Source of the DNA: Prorocentrum cordatum
Taxonomy: Eukaryota; Sar; Dinophyceae; Prorocentrales; Prorocentraceae
Direction of reading: 5' to 3'
Length of the DNA stretch: 50,000 nt
NCBI GenBank assembly: GCA_963575745.1
Contig: CAUYUJ010017911.1
Span: 112,501 to 162,500 of the forward strand
Shown here: positions 1-10,328 of the stretch, one piece after another
Layout of the letters: each line of letters starts with the position of its first letter
Numbering within the stretch: position 1 is the stretch's first letter
Translations under genes and position numbers: made by a program
Notes under the pieces: model-generated
What the model was told of the DNA's origin: nothing
Seen by the model: only the letters and a program-made list of their open reading frames with translations
Database searches by the model: none

Positions 1-175
1 AGATCATTCTTATTACTCGTTGAATGTTCTTGTCAGTATCAATCGCAGTAATATTAGCATTTCAATTCATACTAGCATTAATGTCAGTGTGTTTATTCTT
101 CCCATTAGTATAAGTATGACCATTAGTCTCATTAGTCGTACTATGAGTCTTCTCATTCGTATTATTATTCCTCTT
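1..175. repeat. Degenerate ATTAGTAT-type repeat
   Basis: Short AT-rich stretch built from variants of CATTAGTAT/TCATTAGT that grades into the TCC tract to its right. Open frames across it (Ile/Ser-rich) are compositional and show no protein domain. Confidence 0.6.
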
Positions 176-358
176 CTTCTTCCTCTTCCATCCTCGTCGT
201 CCTCCTCCACCTCCTCCTCCTCATGCTCATCCTCCTGTTCCTCCTCCTCCTCTTTTCTCCTCCTCCTCCTCCTCCTCCTCCTCCTCCTCCTCCACCTCCT
301 CCTCCTCTTTTCTCCTCCTCCTCCTCGTCCTCCTCCTCCTCCTCCTCTTTCCCCCCCC
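176..358. repeat. (TCC)n microsatellite
   Basis: Imperfect TCC trinucleotide tract with occasional TTC and CTT interruptions, ending in a C-run. The long frames on both strands (poly-Ser, poly-Pro, poly-Leu; poly-Glu, poly-Arg, poly-Gly) are microsatellite translations, not genes. Confidence 0.95.
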
Positions 359-1105
359 CTCCTCCCTGTTCGTCGGAGCGCGCGCCTTCGGGCCCGCTTC
401 CTCTCGTAAGGGGGAGGCAGGGGGTGCCGGTTGCATGCCATTTCAGCCTGCCTGCGTGCGGTGTGCATCGAGCGCTTCCTGGATCCATGACTCCATGACA
501 CCCCCCCTCCTCCCCAGCGAGTGGTCGAGTTCGCGCGGCCTCGCGAGCACAGTCCTTTCCGGCCTGCCCCAGGGATTCCCTTCGGGGGTGCCGGCCGCTT
601 GTTGGGAGCCTCCAGGGCCGTGGCGGTGGGGAGGTGGGGGGAGACAGGAAGGAAGGGAAGGAGGAAGGAGAGAGGTACCCATGCGAGCGGAAAACCGACT
701 CGGGTGACCTGGCCCGAAGGGCGCATCGAGGTGTACCCACTGCTGAAGTCGAAGCCGAGCTGAAGAGCCCGAAAGCCAGAAGGCCAGGGGCTCGGCACGA
801 GTCGCCCCGTCGAGTTCCAAACCGAGCGACAGCACATCCGCGCCCCCTTGCAGCCTACGTGTGCACAGAAGTGCCCAAGCACATGCTGCGACACCATGTG
901 CTGAACACTGTCAGTACGGTCACGGGCCGAGCCCGAAGTGGGCGAATTCAGGACGAACGTTCCAAACTGAGTACCGACGAGCCGGTTAAACGCAACGAGC
1001 ACAACGACCGTCCCCCCTCCTCTCGCAATAGACGAAGGGAAGGAGCAGGAGGAGGAGAAAGAGACAGTGGGACAATAGCAAAAGGAGCAGTGGGTGGAGG
1101 GGATG
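359..1105. other. Unique GC-rich spacer, no gene recognised
   Basis: About 750 bases of non-repetitive, GC-rich sequence between two TCC tracts. Frames of 80-130 codons are open on both strands, as expected from base composition, and none shows a recognisable domain. I see no RNA gene or element boundary here. Confidence 0.5.
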
Positions 1106-1314
1106 ACCAACACCTCCTCCTGCTCCTCATCCTCCTCCTCCACTTCCTGTTCATCACCTTCCTCCTCCAGCTCCTCCTCCACCTCCTCCTCCTCCTCCTC
1201 CTCCTCCTGCTCCTCCTCCCCCTCCTGCTCCTCCTCCTCCTCCTCCTCCTCCTCCGCCTCTTCCGCGTCGTCCTCCTCCTCCTCCTCCTCCTCCTCCTCC
1301 TCCTCCTCCTCTCC
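1106..1314. repeat. (TCC)n microsatellite
   Basis: TCC tract with scattered GTC/CTC interruptions, running directly into a CAG/CAT array at about 1315. Overlapping frames are low-complexity translations. Confidence 0.95.
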
Positions 1315-1363
1315 GCAGCAGCCGCAGCAGCAGCAGCAGCAGCCGCATCATCATCATCATCAG

Positions 1364-1422
<59 letters not shown>

Positions 1423-1605
1423 GCAGCAGCATCATCATCATCATCAGCAGCAGCAGCATCAGCAGCAGCAGCATCAGCATCAGCATCAGCATAATCAGCA
1501 TCAGCATCAGCATCAGCAGCATCAGCATCATCATCAATTTCATCCTCATCCTCGTCCCCGTCCTCTTTCGCATCCTCATCATCATCCTCATCCTTATCCT
1601 CATCC

Positions 1606-1642
<37 letters not shown>

Positions 1643-2025
1643 GATTATAATCATCAGCATCAGCATCATCATCATCAGCATCAGCATCATCATCAGCATC
1701 ATCATCATTACCATCATCGTCCTCATGATGATCATCATCATCATCATCATCAGTATCATCATCATCGGCATCGTCATCGTCATCATTCATCATTATCATC
1801 AGCATCATCATCATCGTCATCGTCATCATCATTGTCATCATCATCATCATCCTCATCATCATCATCGTCATCATCATCATCATCATCATCATCATCGTCG
1901 TCATCACCATCATCAACATCATTATCATCATCATCATCATCATCGTCAATAGCATCAGCATCATCATCATCAGCATAATTAGTATCAGTATCAGTATCAG
2001 TATCAGTATCAGTATCAGTATCAGT

Positions 2026-2068
<43 letters not shown>

Positions 2069-2165
2069 GTGTCATCATCATCACCATCATCAACATCATT
2101 AGCACCAGCATCAGCATCATCCTCATCCACGTCATCCTCACCATCAGCATCAGCATCAGCATCAG

Positions 2166-2198
<33 letters not shown>

Positions 2199-2222
2199 TG
2201 TCATCATCATTGCAACCATCAG

Positions 2223-2276
<54 letters not shown>

Positions 2277-2481
2277 TATCATTAGCACCAGCATCAGCAT
2301 CATCATCATCACCAGCATCATCATAATCAGGATCATCAGCATCATCAGCATCAGCAGCATCAGCATCATCATCATCAGCAGCAGCATCATCATCATCATC
2401 ATCGGCATCGTCATCGTCATCATTCATCATTCATCATTATCATCAGCATCATCATCATCATCGTCATCGTCATCGTCATCG

Positions 2482-2522
<41 letters not shown>

Positions 2523-3073
2523 GTCATCATCATCATCATCATCATCAGCATCATCGTCGTCATCACCATCATCAACATCAATATCACCATCATCATCGTC
2601 AATAGCATCAGCATCATCATCATCAGCATCATTAGAATCAGTATCAGTATCAGTGTCAGTATCAGTATCATCATCATCATCATCATCATCATCAGTGTTA
2701 GCACCAGCATCAGCATCATCCTCATTCACATCATCCTCACCATCAGCATCAGCATCAGCATCATCATCATCATCATCATTGTCATCATCATCACCACCAT
2801 CAGCATCATCATCATCATCATTAGCACCAGCATCAGCATCATCATCATCACAAGCATCATCATAATCAGGATCATCAGCATCATCAGCATCAGCATCATC
2901 AGCATCATCATCATCAGCAGCATCATCCTCAGCATCAGCATCATCATCATTAGCAACAGCATTATCATGACAATCACCAGCATCATCACCACCGTCATCA
3001 TCAGCATCATCATCATCATCAGCAGCAGCAGCAGCAGCATCGTCAGCACCATCATCCTAACCATCATAATCAG

Positions 3074-3107
<34 letters not shown>

Positions 3108-3270
3108 AGCATCAGCATCAGCATCAGCATCATCGTCAGCATCATCAGCATCATTATCAGCATCAGCAGTGTCATCATCATTACAAGCATCATCAGCATC
3201 AGCATCAGCATCAGCAGCATCATCATCAGCATTAGCATCATCACCATTAGCGCATCATCATCATCATCAG

Positions 3271-3305
<35 letters not shown>

Positions 3306-4128
3306 GCATCAGCATCATCATCATCATCATCATCATCAGCATCAGCATCATCATCATGATCGGCATCATATCATTAGCATAATCATCATCAGCAGCAGCA
3401 TCATCATGATCAGCATCCTCATTGTCCTCATCATCATCATTATCAGCATCAGCAGTGTCATCATCATCATCATCATCAGCAGCATCATCAACATCAGCAT
3501 CGTCAACATCATCTGCATCATCATCATCAGCATTAGCATTAGCATCATCATCATCATCAGCATCATCATGATCAACATCCTCATCGTCCTCATCATCATC
3601 ATCATCATCACCATCAGCAGCTGCATCATCATCATCAGCAGCATCATCATCAGCAGCAGCATCATCACCGCCATCAGCATCATCAGCATCATCACCACCA
3701 CCACCATTATCATACTCATCATCATCATCAGCATCAGCATCGTCCTCATCAGCAGCATCATCAGCATCACCAGCAGCAGCAGTGTCCTCATCCTCGTCCT
3801 CATCATCATCCTAATAATCAGCACCATCACCATCATCATCATCACCACCATCACTAACATCATCACCATCAACACCGTCATCATCATCAGCAGCATCAAT
3901 ATCATCGGCATCATTCTCATCCTCACCATAATCAGCATCATCAGCATCATCAGTATCAGCATCATCATCAGCAGCAGCATTAGCATCACCAGCATCATCA
4001 CTGTCATCGTCAGCATCAGCACCAGCATCAGCACCATCATCATCATCATCATCATCCTCATCATCATCAGCATAATCATCATCATCAGCATCATCAGCCT
4101 CATCACCATCAGCAGCAGCAGCAGCAGC
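1315..4128. repeat. ~2.8 kb (CAT)n/(CAG)n microsatellite array
   Basis: Almost continuous CAT/ATC triplets interspersed with CAG, CGT, CAC and CTC variants for about 2.8 kb. The variants are not random. Distinctive blocks recur at offsets of about 540-635 bp: for example a GGCATCGTCATCGTCATCAT block near 1767 and 2402, and a GATAATCAGGATCATCAG-type block near 2325 and 2868. The array has therefore grown by segmental duplication as well as slippage. Frames of up to 490 codons (poly-His, poly-Ser, poly-Asp, poly-Met, poly-Ile) have no domain content. Confidence 0.95.
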
Positions 4129-4479
4129 CCGCCCTCCCCCCCTCCCTCCCAACCCCCCCTCCTTTCCCCTCATCGTTCCTCCCCCCCCCCCCCCCTCCCC
4201 ATCCCGTCCCCTCCTCTCCATCCCCCTCCCCTCCCCTCCCCGTCTTCCCTCCCTTCCCCCTCCACACCCCCATCATCACTATCCATCCCTCCCTCCATCC
4301 CCCTCTTCCTCCATCCATCTCCCCAATCCAGCCAAGATCGCTCCGCGATCGGCCCGCTCCACCCCACTCCTTCCCGCCTCCTCCTCCTCCTCATCATCCT
4401 CCTCCTCTTCCCACTCCTCCTCCTCCTCCTCCTCCCCCTCCTCCTCCTCCTCTCCTCCTCCTCCTCCTCCTCCTCCTCC
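4129..4479. repeat. C-rich and (TCC)n tract
   Basis: Pyrimidine-rich CCCTCC-type sequence passing into a TCC microsatellite (about 4380-4479). The right edge touches the 3' end of the minus-strand LINE at 4480. The strongly asymmetric strands (C/T versus G/A) could form triplex or G-rich structures, but no gene is visible. Confidence 0.9.
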
Positions 4480-4497
4480 TCTGGAGCCTCTGGAGCC
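4480..4497 (-). repeat. 9-bp tandem duplication at LINE 3' end
   Basis: Two copies of TCTGGAGCC (plus strand), equal to GGCTCCAGA on the element strand, lie between the 3'UTR and the GGA tract. Short terminal repeats instead of poly(A) are known for several LINE families and arise during target-primed reverse transcription. Confidence 0.7.
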
Positions 4498-4545
4498 TCG
4501 GACAAGTCTATCCCTCAGCGAAAGATAGCCTGCAAAAAAACAAAT

Positions 4546-7500
4546 TCAATACACTGGGAATGGAACTCCAACCTCCCTCTTGCTGGTTGGGTCCACTCCT
4601 CTGCGGAGCATCTTCAATGCTCTCGCTCCTGCGTCCGAGGGATGGGAGCAGCGCGCGGCCAAGTCTTTGACCTGACGCCGCGCGTGTCTCCCGCACACGG
4701 AACAATGAAAGAGATCTGATTCGCCCAGGCGCCACATCCGATGAGACTCATGCACTTTCGCTAAGACTCTGGGGATTCCTGGGCACACATTCTGAACTAC
4801 GACACTACGTTTCTTTGCCGTCTTACCGCAGACTCGACAGCCCCACACACCGTTTGCAATGTGCAGGAGATGTTCTTTGTCATCGGGGTCGATCCTAAGC
4901 TGTAGGACGGGCTCAGCTGGACCTACTACAAGCCTAGACTGTTTCGCTGTCGGCTTCTTAAACGGCGTAACATCGGGAAAACTCAACTCGCTGAGCCTCT
5001 TGAGGGTTCCCCCGAGGAGCCTCACGAATTGCCTACCTATGTTAACGGCTGCTGCTACTCGCTGCTCTGCATGGGCTGCTGAGGGGTGACCCATGGCTCC
5101 AAGCTTAGCGTATTTATCTGCTGCTCTGTTCCCATAAAACCAGTCATCTGGATACCCGTTGTCACGATACCACGATTGGGACCTGTGAGATGGCATCCAC
5201 AGGACCTCGACGCTTTCTGAGCCAATGTCGTCAAGCTTCCAGAAAATTTGCCTCCAGATCTCCCAAAAGGCCAGCTTCGGATTGCACATAACATTCGGCC
5301 CCTTCTCGAGGCCTATGATTATATTCGTATGGTCGGTAACGATGGTGCCCTTTGCCCCGCCGAGCAAGTGGCGCGCCTGCAGCAGGGCGTAGTGCTCGGC
5401 GAGACCTGAGGACTGAACAATACCTGGAACGGGACCGTAAGCTGCTGCCAGCACTTCCTCGGCCCCCGGTCGAATCGAAACTGCCGCCCACCCCGCTCTT
5501 GTCAGCCAGTCGAAATCTGGGTTTAAACCTGATCCGTCCGTGAAAATGAGAGTGGTGAACCTTCCCCTGGGAGGATAACATCTCATTTGGCATTCTCTGG
5601 CCTGGAGCGGCGGTGGCATATCATCTCGCTGACTGTCCACAACTCCGAAGGTGGTGAGGACTGCCTCTGGGTTCTCGCGGCCAAGGCAGATCAGCTCCTG
5701 AAGCCCTTGCTCGCGCCTCCAGCTGGCGAGCCCGTCACACTCGTAAAGCCGATGAGCTATCGTGCCGCGGCCGCCGCGGCACCAGCTGCAATCTCTGTCT
5801 ATCGTGAAACGTTCCTGGAAGAGTTTCTCCTGAGTCCAGAGGCCCCCCGACATGTGCATGCTGACCAGGTCCGCCTGAATAAACTCCCCTTGCCCACGAA
5901 GTTGTCTGAGTTCTGCTTTTACAGGATCCAGGAAAGCGAAACCTTGCCATCCATGGTGTGCTGCTGCTGCTAACTCCTGCTGTCTCCTCACTCCTCTATG
6001 TATGACCTTCTTCAAATCTGGCATTCCGACTTCTCTGAGATCTACTGGGGGCCCCCGAGGGTCTTGCCACTGCGAAAAAGAACTGGCCTTCCAGCCCAGT
6101 CTGCGAAGCGTCTGCACTACCGCTCCTGCTGGGCCTATGACGGCCGCCCAACCCTTTGTCTCTCTCTCCAGAGCCGCCGTGAAGATACGAGACATGATAT
6201 TCTCTGGGATCCACTGCTGATGCAACGCCTGCCACCATGTGACCAAGGGTAATGTGTTGACTATATATGATGGATCTAGATCTGCTGGATCTGCCAGAAG
6301 GCATTGCACCGCTCGGGATCGGCCTTTCGCCTTCCCGAACAAAGCGAAACCAGAGACTGCCCTGAGATCTTTTAAATCCTTATCCGTCATCCCCATCACC
6401 CGCACCCCGTAAGTAGCTGATGAGATCCCTCCCGTCCTGTAAACCTTCGCTAAACCTTTGCTATGATGTCGTAAAGCTCTAAACCGATGCGCTCGTCGTC
6501 GTAGCTTGCTGACTCTGCCCTGAATGATCGTCTTGCCTCTGCGAAGCTGCAGGCTGACGTCATGGCCAAGGTTCTTGACACTGGCACAAACTGCAAACCG
6601 AAAAGCACGTAAATCTCGGCCTAACTTTTCTGCCACGGCAGGGCAGGAGGACATCACCTGGCACTTCTTCTTAGAAACGACTAACTCGAGCTTCTCTAGC
6701 TGCCTGCAAAGATCTGGAATCGCCTTCGCTAGCAGAGCTCTTACTCGCTGGGCTGATCCAACCGCTGCCAAAGTGATGTCGTCTACCATGACATACAAGG
6801 TGAGGGACGGCCAGCGCACCTGCATGTATTCTAGCGCGTCTTGCACTACTACCCTGAGCATGGTTGTGGCAAACGAGCACCCTGCGATAATTGACCGTGA
6901 CAACATGATGATGGCGGATATCACCTCCCGAACCTTGAGCCTCCTGGGGCCTCCATATACCCTGATGAGCAAACGGGCCCTTCTCAAGTTGAAACCGTGT
7001 TTCGTACACGCTTGCCACAAAACATCGTGAGGGATCTTCTCATAACACTTCTCTAGATCGACCAAGCCTGAAGCCGAGCACGCGCCAGCCGACGTAGCAG
7101 CTTCTGAAACAGCCGCCTGTTGCCACACAGCGCGCTCGCAGCTCTTGCCCTTGGCCCCATAAACATAAGCAAGGTCGTGCTCCCTCTCCCATTGCTGTGC
7201 TTCTCCCCTCCGTATCCTCCCCAATATACGAATGCATGTTGCTAGCACTCCTGTTGGCCTGAAACCGCCATCTGGCTTCTTGAGGAACGCGATCAGGGCG
7301 AGGTCGCACTGATCTGGAATCAAAAACTCTGGTTCTATCACCGACAAGAAAAGGCCAAAAACCCTCAAGGCATCGTCGCTGAGGAACTGCAGGACCTTCG
7401 GGCTCCACCCGTCGATGCCTATGGCCGTGCCTTTCTTGAACTTCTTCAGGACTGCCCTGATTTGTTCTGCAGTTGGGGCTGGTGGAGGGGCCTCAAGAGG

Positions 7501-9060
7501 AAACTGAAGGTCTCGACTGCCAGGCCTCTGGGGTTCTCCAGCATGCCAGATCTCCTTCCACTCCGAGACGAGCTGCTTGACCGTGTCGGCGGGCCCAGCT
7601 GGGCCCTCGGATGGCCCCTTGGGGTCGGGGGCCCAACCTTGAGGCTCCTCGGTCCATTTGTAGAGCCCTCCTCCTCCTGAGTCCAGGGATTGGTTAACCC
7701 AAGTCCTCCACTCCTTCGTCCTGCTCTTCTTAAACTCAGCCTCCTCCAAGTCCGCGATGGCCCGAACGGCCTCCAGGGCGGACTGGACGTCCTCGATGAC
7801 GCTGTGCCGACCTAGCGTGAGCCTGTCGTGAAACTCGCGCCAGCCTACATGGTCCTTCAAATTGGGGTGCCTCCAGAGGATCCTATCCAGAAGCTCCCGA
7901 ACTCCTCGGTCGTCCCAACTATGGTTCTTGCCCAGAAGAAACCCCAGTTCTTCCAGCCAAACCTGATACTTCCGAATCGCCCTGGCAGCTTTCGAACACT
8001 TTGGAAACGGCCCCTTGATGTGCTCCAGAATCGGTTTCTCGACGATCTGATAACCAGTACCCCTCCCAAGATACTTCGCCCGTTCGTTCTCTGGAATACA
8101 CATCACGTCGCAAAGCTCGGCCTCCATGCGGGTGCACAAGAGGCCGTGCAAGTCTGTGAAACTCTCCGCCGACATCTCGCCAGCGTGCCCCTCGAATAGA
8201 CTGGAAAGAAACTGCCAATCCTGCGGCGGTGGGACTGGTCCTATGGGCCTCTCGACTGGGAAAGGCATCGGCGTCTTCAAACATTGCTTCGTCTGAGTGT
8301 GAGCGTCAACACCCAACTCCAGACGCACTGGGAAATGAGCCTCATTGGCTGAACTTACCACTCTCTGGCACGACTTGACCACTCCAATCAACTCATGTGA
8401 AACGATAAAGAAATCTAGTTCCCTCCATTCTTTCCCAACCCGACAAGTCGGTTTGTTGCATCCCACGACGATACCCCTCATCCTGGAAACAGACTTGGCC
8501 TGCTGGACCTCCGAAGGTAAACTATTGAAATCCCCCGAGACGATGAAGGGCCTCCTGGAAGCATACAAGAACTCTCCCAACTGGTTCATTATTTGCTGCC
8601 CACGAGCTCCTAATATGCCTTCTCCGTCTGGAAGATAGACTGTAGCTAAGTAGAAGCCCCCCTTCACGCAGCCGTTCACCCACACGATCGAACAACGCGA
8701 ATGGAGAAGATGAGAATGATGTCCCTGGACTTTACCGACGCCGACACAACTGCGCACACTTATGCCGACTCCTGAGGACACTCCCCCTCGATCAGTTTGC
8801 ACTCCTGGTGACAACCTAAGTTTCCACCCTTCGCTCGTCATCGACTGTTCCTTCTGCGAGACGCTATCCTTCAAAACTCTGCATTCCTGGAGGCAGATGA
8901 TAGAATCGTCGCGCATCTGGGGGTCGGTGAGAAGTGAAGCCGTGCCAGACCATCCTGAAGTGTTGGCTGTGACTATGCGCCACACCGTTCTTGAACTGGT
9001 GCTGGTATCCCGACGCGCGGCGGCGCGTGGGCTAAATATCAGACTGATCCTCTGGAGCAT
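4546..9060 (-). CDS. LINE ORF2: APE endonuclease, reverse transcriptase, RNase H, zinc fingers
   Basis: Predicted 1504-aa replicase that would nick target DNA, prime reverse transcription of its own RNA and remove RNA from the hybrid. The start chosen is the ATG at 9058-9060, which overlaps the end of ORF1 by 29 nt. The open frame continues upstream to 10458, but that part is a shadow of ORF1. Endonuclease motifs: LQECR (Glu59), GDFNS (176-180), LDFFIVS (Asp216), AHFPV (His242). RT: KKFKKGTAIGIDGWSP (about 539-554), KKPDGGFRP (about 594-602), GLVDLEKCYE (motif A, Asp668), AGCSFATT (motif B, about 726-733), VMVDD (motif C, Asp760-Asp761, with Val instead of the usual Ala/residue before DD). 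Zinc knuckle C1091-C1094-H1103-C1108. RNase H: TDGSG (Asp1175), AEH (Glu1222), VTDHT (Asp1243), AADKYAK (Asp1315). The C-terminus has two C-x2-C-x14-C modules (from Cys1408 and Cys1453). All expected catalytic acids are present. Confidence 0.9.
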   Translation of the reverse strand: MLQRISLIFSPRAAARRDTSTSSRTVWRIVTANTSGWSGTASLLTDPQMRDDSIICLQECRVLKDSVSQKEQSMTSEGWKLRLSPGVQTDRGGVSSGVGISVRSCVGVGKVQGHHSHLLHSRCSIVWVNGCVKGGFYLATVYLPDGEGILGARGQQIMNQLGEFLYASRRPFIVSGDFNSLPSEVQQAKSVSRMRGIVVGCNKPTCRVGKEWRELDFFIVSHELIGVVKSCQRVVSSANEAHFPVRLELGVDAHTQTKQCLKTPMPFPVERPIGPVPPPQDWQFLSSLFEGHAGEMSAESFTDLHGLLCTRMEAELCDVMCIPENERAKYLGRGTGYQIVEKPILEHIKGPFPKCSKAARAIRKYQVWLEELGFLLGKNHSWDDRGVRELLDRILWRHPNLKDHVGWREFHDRLTLGRHSVIEDVQSALEAVRAIADLEEAEFKKSRTKEWRTWVNQSLDSGGGGLYKWTEEPQGWAPDPKGPSEGPAGPADTVKQLVSEWKEIWHAGEPQRPGSRDLQFPLEAPPPAPTAEQIRAVLKKFKKGTAIGIDGWSPKVLQFLSDDALRVFGLFLSVIEPEFLIPDQCDLALIAFLKKPDGGFRPTGVLATCIRILGRIRRGEAQQWEREHDLAYVYGAKGKSCERAVWQQAAVSEAATSAGACSASGLVDLEKCYEKIPHDVLWQACTKHGFNLRRARLLIRVYGGPRRLKVREVISAIIMLSRSIIAGCSFATTMLRVVVQDALEYMQVRWPSLTLYVMVDDITLAAVGSAQRVRALLAKAIPDLCRQLEKLELVVSKKKCQVMSSCPAVAEKLGRDLRAFRFAVCASVKNLGHDVSLQLRRGKTIIQGRVSKLRRRAHRFRALRHHSKGLAKVYRTGGISSATYGVRVMGMTDKDLKDLRAVSGFALFGKAKGRSRAVQCLLADPADLDPSYIVNTLPLVTWWQALHQQWIPENIMSRIFTAALERETKGWAAVIGPAGAVVQTLRRLGWKASSFSQWQDPRGPPVDLREVGMPDLKKVIHRGVRRQQELAAAAHHGWQGFAFLDPVKAELRQLRGQGEFIQADLVSMHMSGGLWTQEKLFQERFTIDRDCSWCRGGRGTIAHRLYECDGLASWRREQGLQELICLGRENPEAVLTTFGVVDSQRDDMPPPLQARECQMRCYPPRGRFTTLIFTDGSGLNPDFDWLTRAGWAAVSIRPGAEEVLAAAYGPVPGIVQSSGLAEHYALLQARHLLGGAKGTIVTDHTNIIIGLEKGPNVMCNPKLAFWEIWRQIFWKLDDIGSESVEVLWMPSHRSQSWYRDNGYPDDWFYGNRAADKYAKLGAMGHPSAAHAEQRVAAAVNIGRQFVRLLGGTLKRLSELSFPDVTPFKKPTAKQSRLVVGPAEPVLQLRIDPDDKEHLLHIANGVWGCRVCGKTAKKRSVVVQNVCPGIPRVLAKVHESHRMWRLGESDLFHCSVCGRHARRQVKDLAARCSHPSDAGARALKMLRRGVDPTSKREVGVPFPVY

Positions 9061-10168
9061 GGCCGCCCTTGCCTGCCCCTGGGCCCTTGCCCTCGATGAG
9101 CGGGTGGCCGCCGACCAGCTTGCGGGCGTGCTCGCGCAGCTCAGCCGCCGACTTGGCCGTGCCCTTGCCGAACGTCGGCGGCGCTGGGGGCGGCGGGGGC
9201 GCCTCGGCGCGCGGCGGCGGCTCGGCGGCGGCGTCGCCGCCTCCAGCTGCTGCTGGCGCCGCGGCCTGGCCGTTGCCTGCCTCCGTCGCCGCTGCAGCGC
9301 CTCCGCCCTGGCCGCCCGCGGCCTCCCGGCGGCGGCGCTTCGCCTGCAGGCGAGCCTTGAGCTCCTCATGCTCCTTCTTGCACTGCTCTGCCTTCTTCTT
9401 GATTTCCCCGAACATTGACTGTGCCAGGGTCTGGAACTGCTCCTTGAGTAACTGCTCTCGCTTCTTCGCCTCCTCGCGGTCTTTGTCGGCCACGTCCACG
9501 TAGTCCGACAGCCCGGAGAGGTCCTCTCCGCACGTGAGGTCCCATTGGGCCGTGCCGCTGAGGAGGTCCTCCAGCCGCACCATGGGCGCCTTCGCCTCTG
9601 CCACAGGGGTGACTTCAGCGTGGAGCTCACGGATGGCCTCTTTGTAGATCTCCTCCTGCTGCTCGATATGGCCCAGCAGGGACGCGACCTTGCCCTCCTG
9701 CTTGGTGACCTGCTGCTGCAAGCCTTCCAAGACGCCCGACTCCTTGGCCAGGTCGTTCTCGAGCTGCTTGATTGTCTTGTGTGCCTGGTCCGCCCGTACT
9801 TGTGGCGACACCAGCTGCTTGTCTCGGATGGCCAGCACCTGCTGGTAGTACTCGACCATGCCACTGTTGTTGCTCTTCTCCCCGAGGGACACGAGCTGCT
9901 TGATCTCTGCCACTGACAGCTCTGGGACGGGGTCAGCTGCACCTTGAAGCCCGACTGGACGAGGTGCGCTGCCATGGCCACCGCCAGCACCAGGACTGAA
10001 GAGGCCTGGAGGAGGCTCCACGTCCTTGCCCTTGCCCTTGGTCTTCTTGGGCTTGCCCGTCTTCCAGTGGCGACTGCAGTGCTTGCACCATGCTTCTGAC
10101 ATTGCCGTTTTTTCGCACCCGCAGTGTGAGCATCTCCAGATCGACGCGTCATGCCAGCCTCCTGCCAT
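9032..10168 (-). CDS. LINE ORF1: zinc-ribbon/coiled-coil nucleic-acid-binding protein
   Basis: Predicted 378-aa protein, probably the RNA-binding chaperone or nucleocapsid partner of ORF2. The N-terminus has a four-cysteine finger C13-x2-C16-x11-C28-x2-C31 preceded by Trp11, resembling RanBP2-type zinc fingers. It is followed by a Lys-rich stretch, a Pro-rich linker, and a long Glu/Gln/Lys/Ala-rich region (about residues 75-270) expected to be coiled coil. The C-terminal third is Ala/Gly/Pro-rich low complexity. The ATG at 10168 lies 160 nt downstream of the SL relic. ORF1 ends 29 nt inside ORF2 and the two are in different frames, so ORF2 would need reinitiation, leaky scanning or frameshifting. 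The matching arrangement in the plus-strand neighbour (zinc finger plus coiled coil before an endonuclease) supports the assignment. Confidence 0.8.
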   Translation of the reverse strand: MAGGWHDASIWRCSHCGCEKTAMSEAWCKHCSRHWKTGKPKKTKGKGKDVEPPPGLFSPGAGGGHGSAPRPVGLQGAADPVPELSVAEIKQLVSLGEKSNNSGMVEYYQQVLAIRDKQLVSPQVRADQAHKTIKQLENDLAKESGVLEGLQQQVTKQEGKVASLLGHIEQQEEIYKEAIRELHAEVTPVAEAKAPMVRLEDLLSGTAQWDLTCGEDLSGLSDYVDVADKDREEAKKREQLLKEQFQTLAQSMFGEIKKKAEQCKKEHEELKARLQAKRRRREAAGGQGGGAAAATEAGNGQAAAPAAAGGGDAAAEPPPRAEAPPPPPAPPTFGKGTAKSAAELREHARKLVGGHPLIEGKGPGAGKGGHAPEDQSDI

Positions 10169-10328
10169 CTCGCGTCTTCCAGAGAAGGTGTGAAATTCAC
10201 TGAGCCTGAACGGAACGTAGTCAGTGTATGACTCTCACCCTGGGCAGGGCCTCTGATCGAGAGTCGTGCGGGTCCCTCGACCACCTTGAGCCCCGACCCC
10301 AGGGAAGGCGAAGGCCCCGGGCAATGGC
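10169..10328 (-). other. 5'UTR of the minus-strand LINE
   Basis: 160 nt between the 3' end of the SL relic and the ORF1 ATG. There is no in-frame upstream start for ORF1. This is the size of 5'UTR expected if the SL marks the real trans-splice site of the LINE transcript. Confidence 0.6.

Noticed and set aside
948-4719. Frames of 200-516 codons in CAT, TCC and GAT arrays
   Set aside because: Pure translations of trinucleotide repeats (poly-His, Ser, Asp, Met, Ile, Glu, Arg); open on both strands and in several frames.
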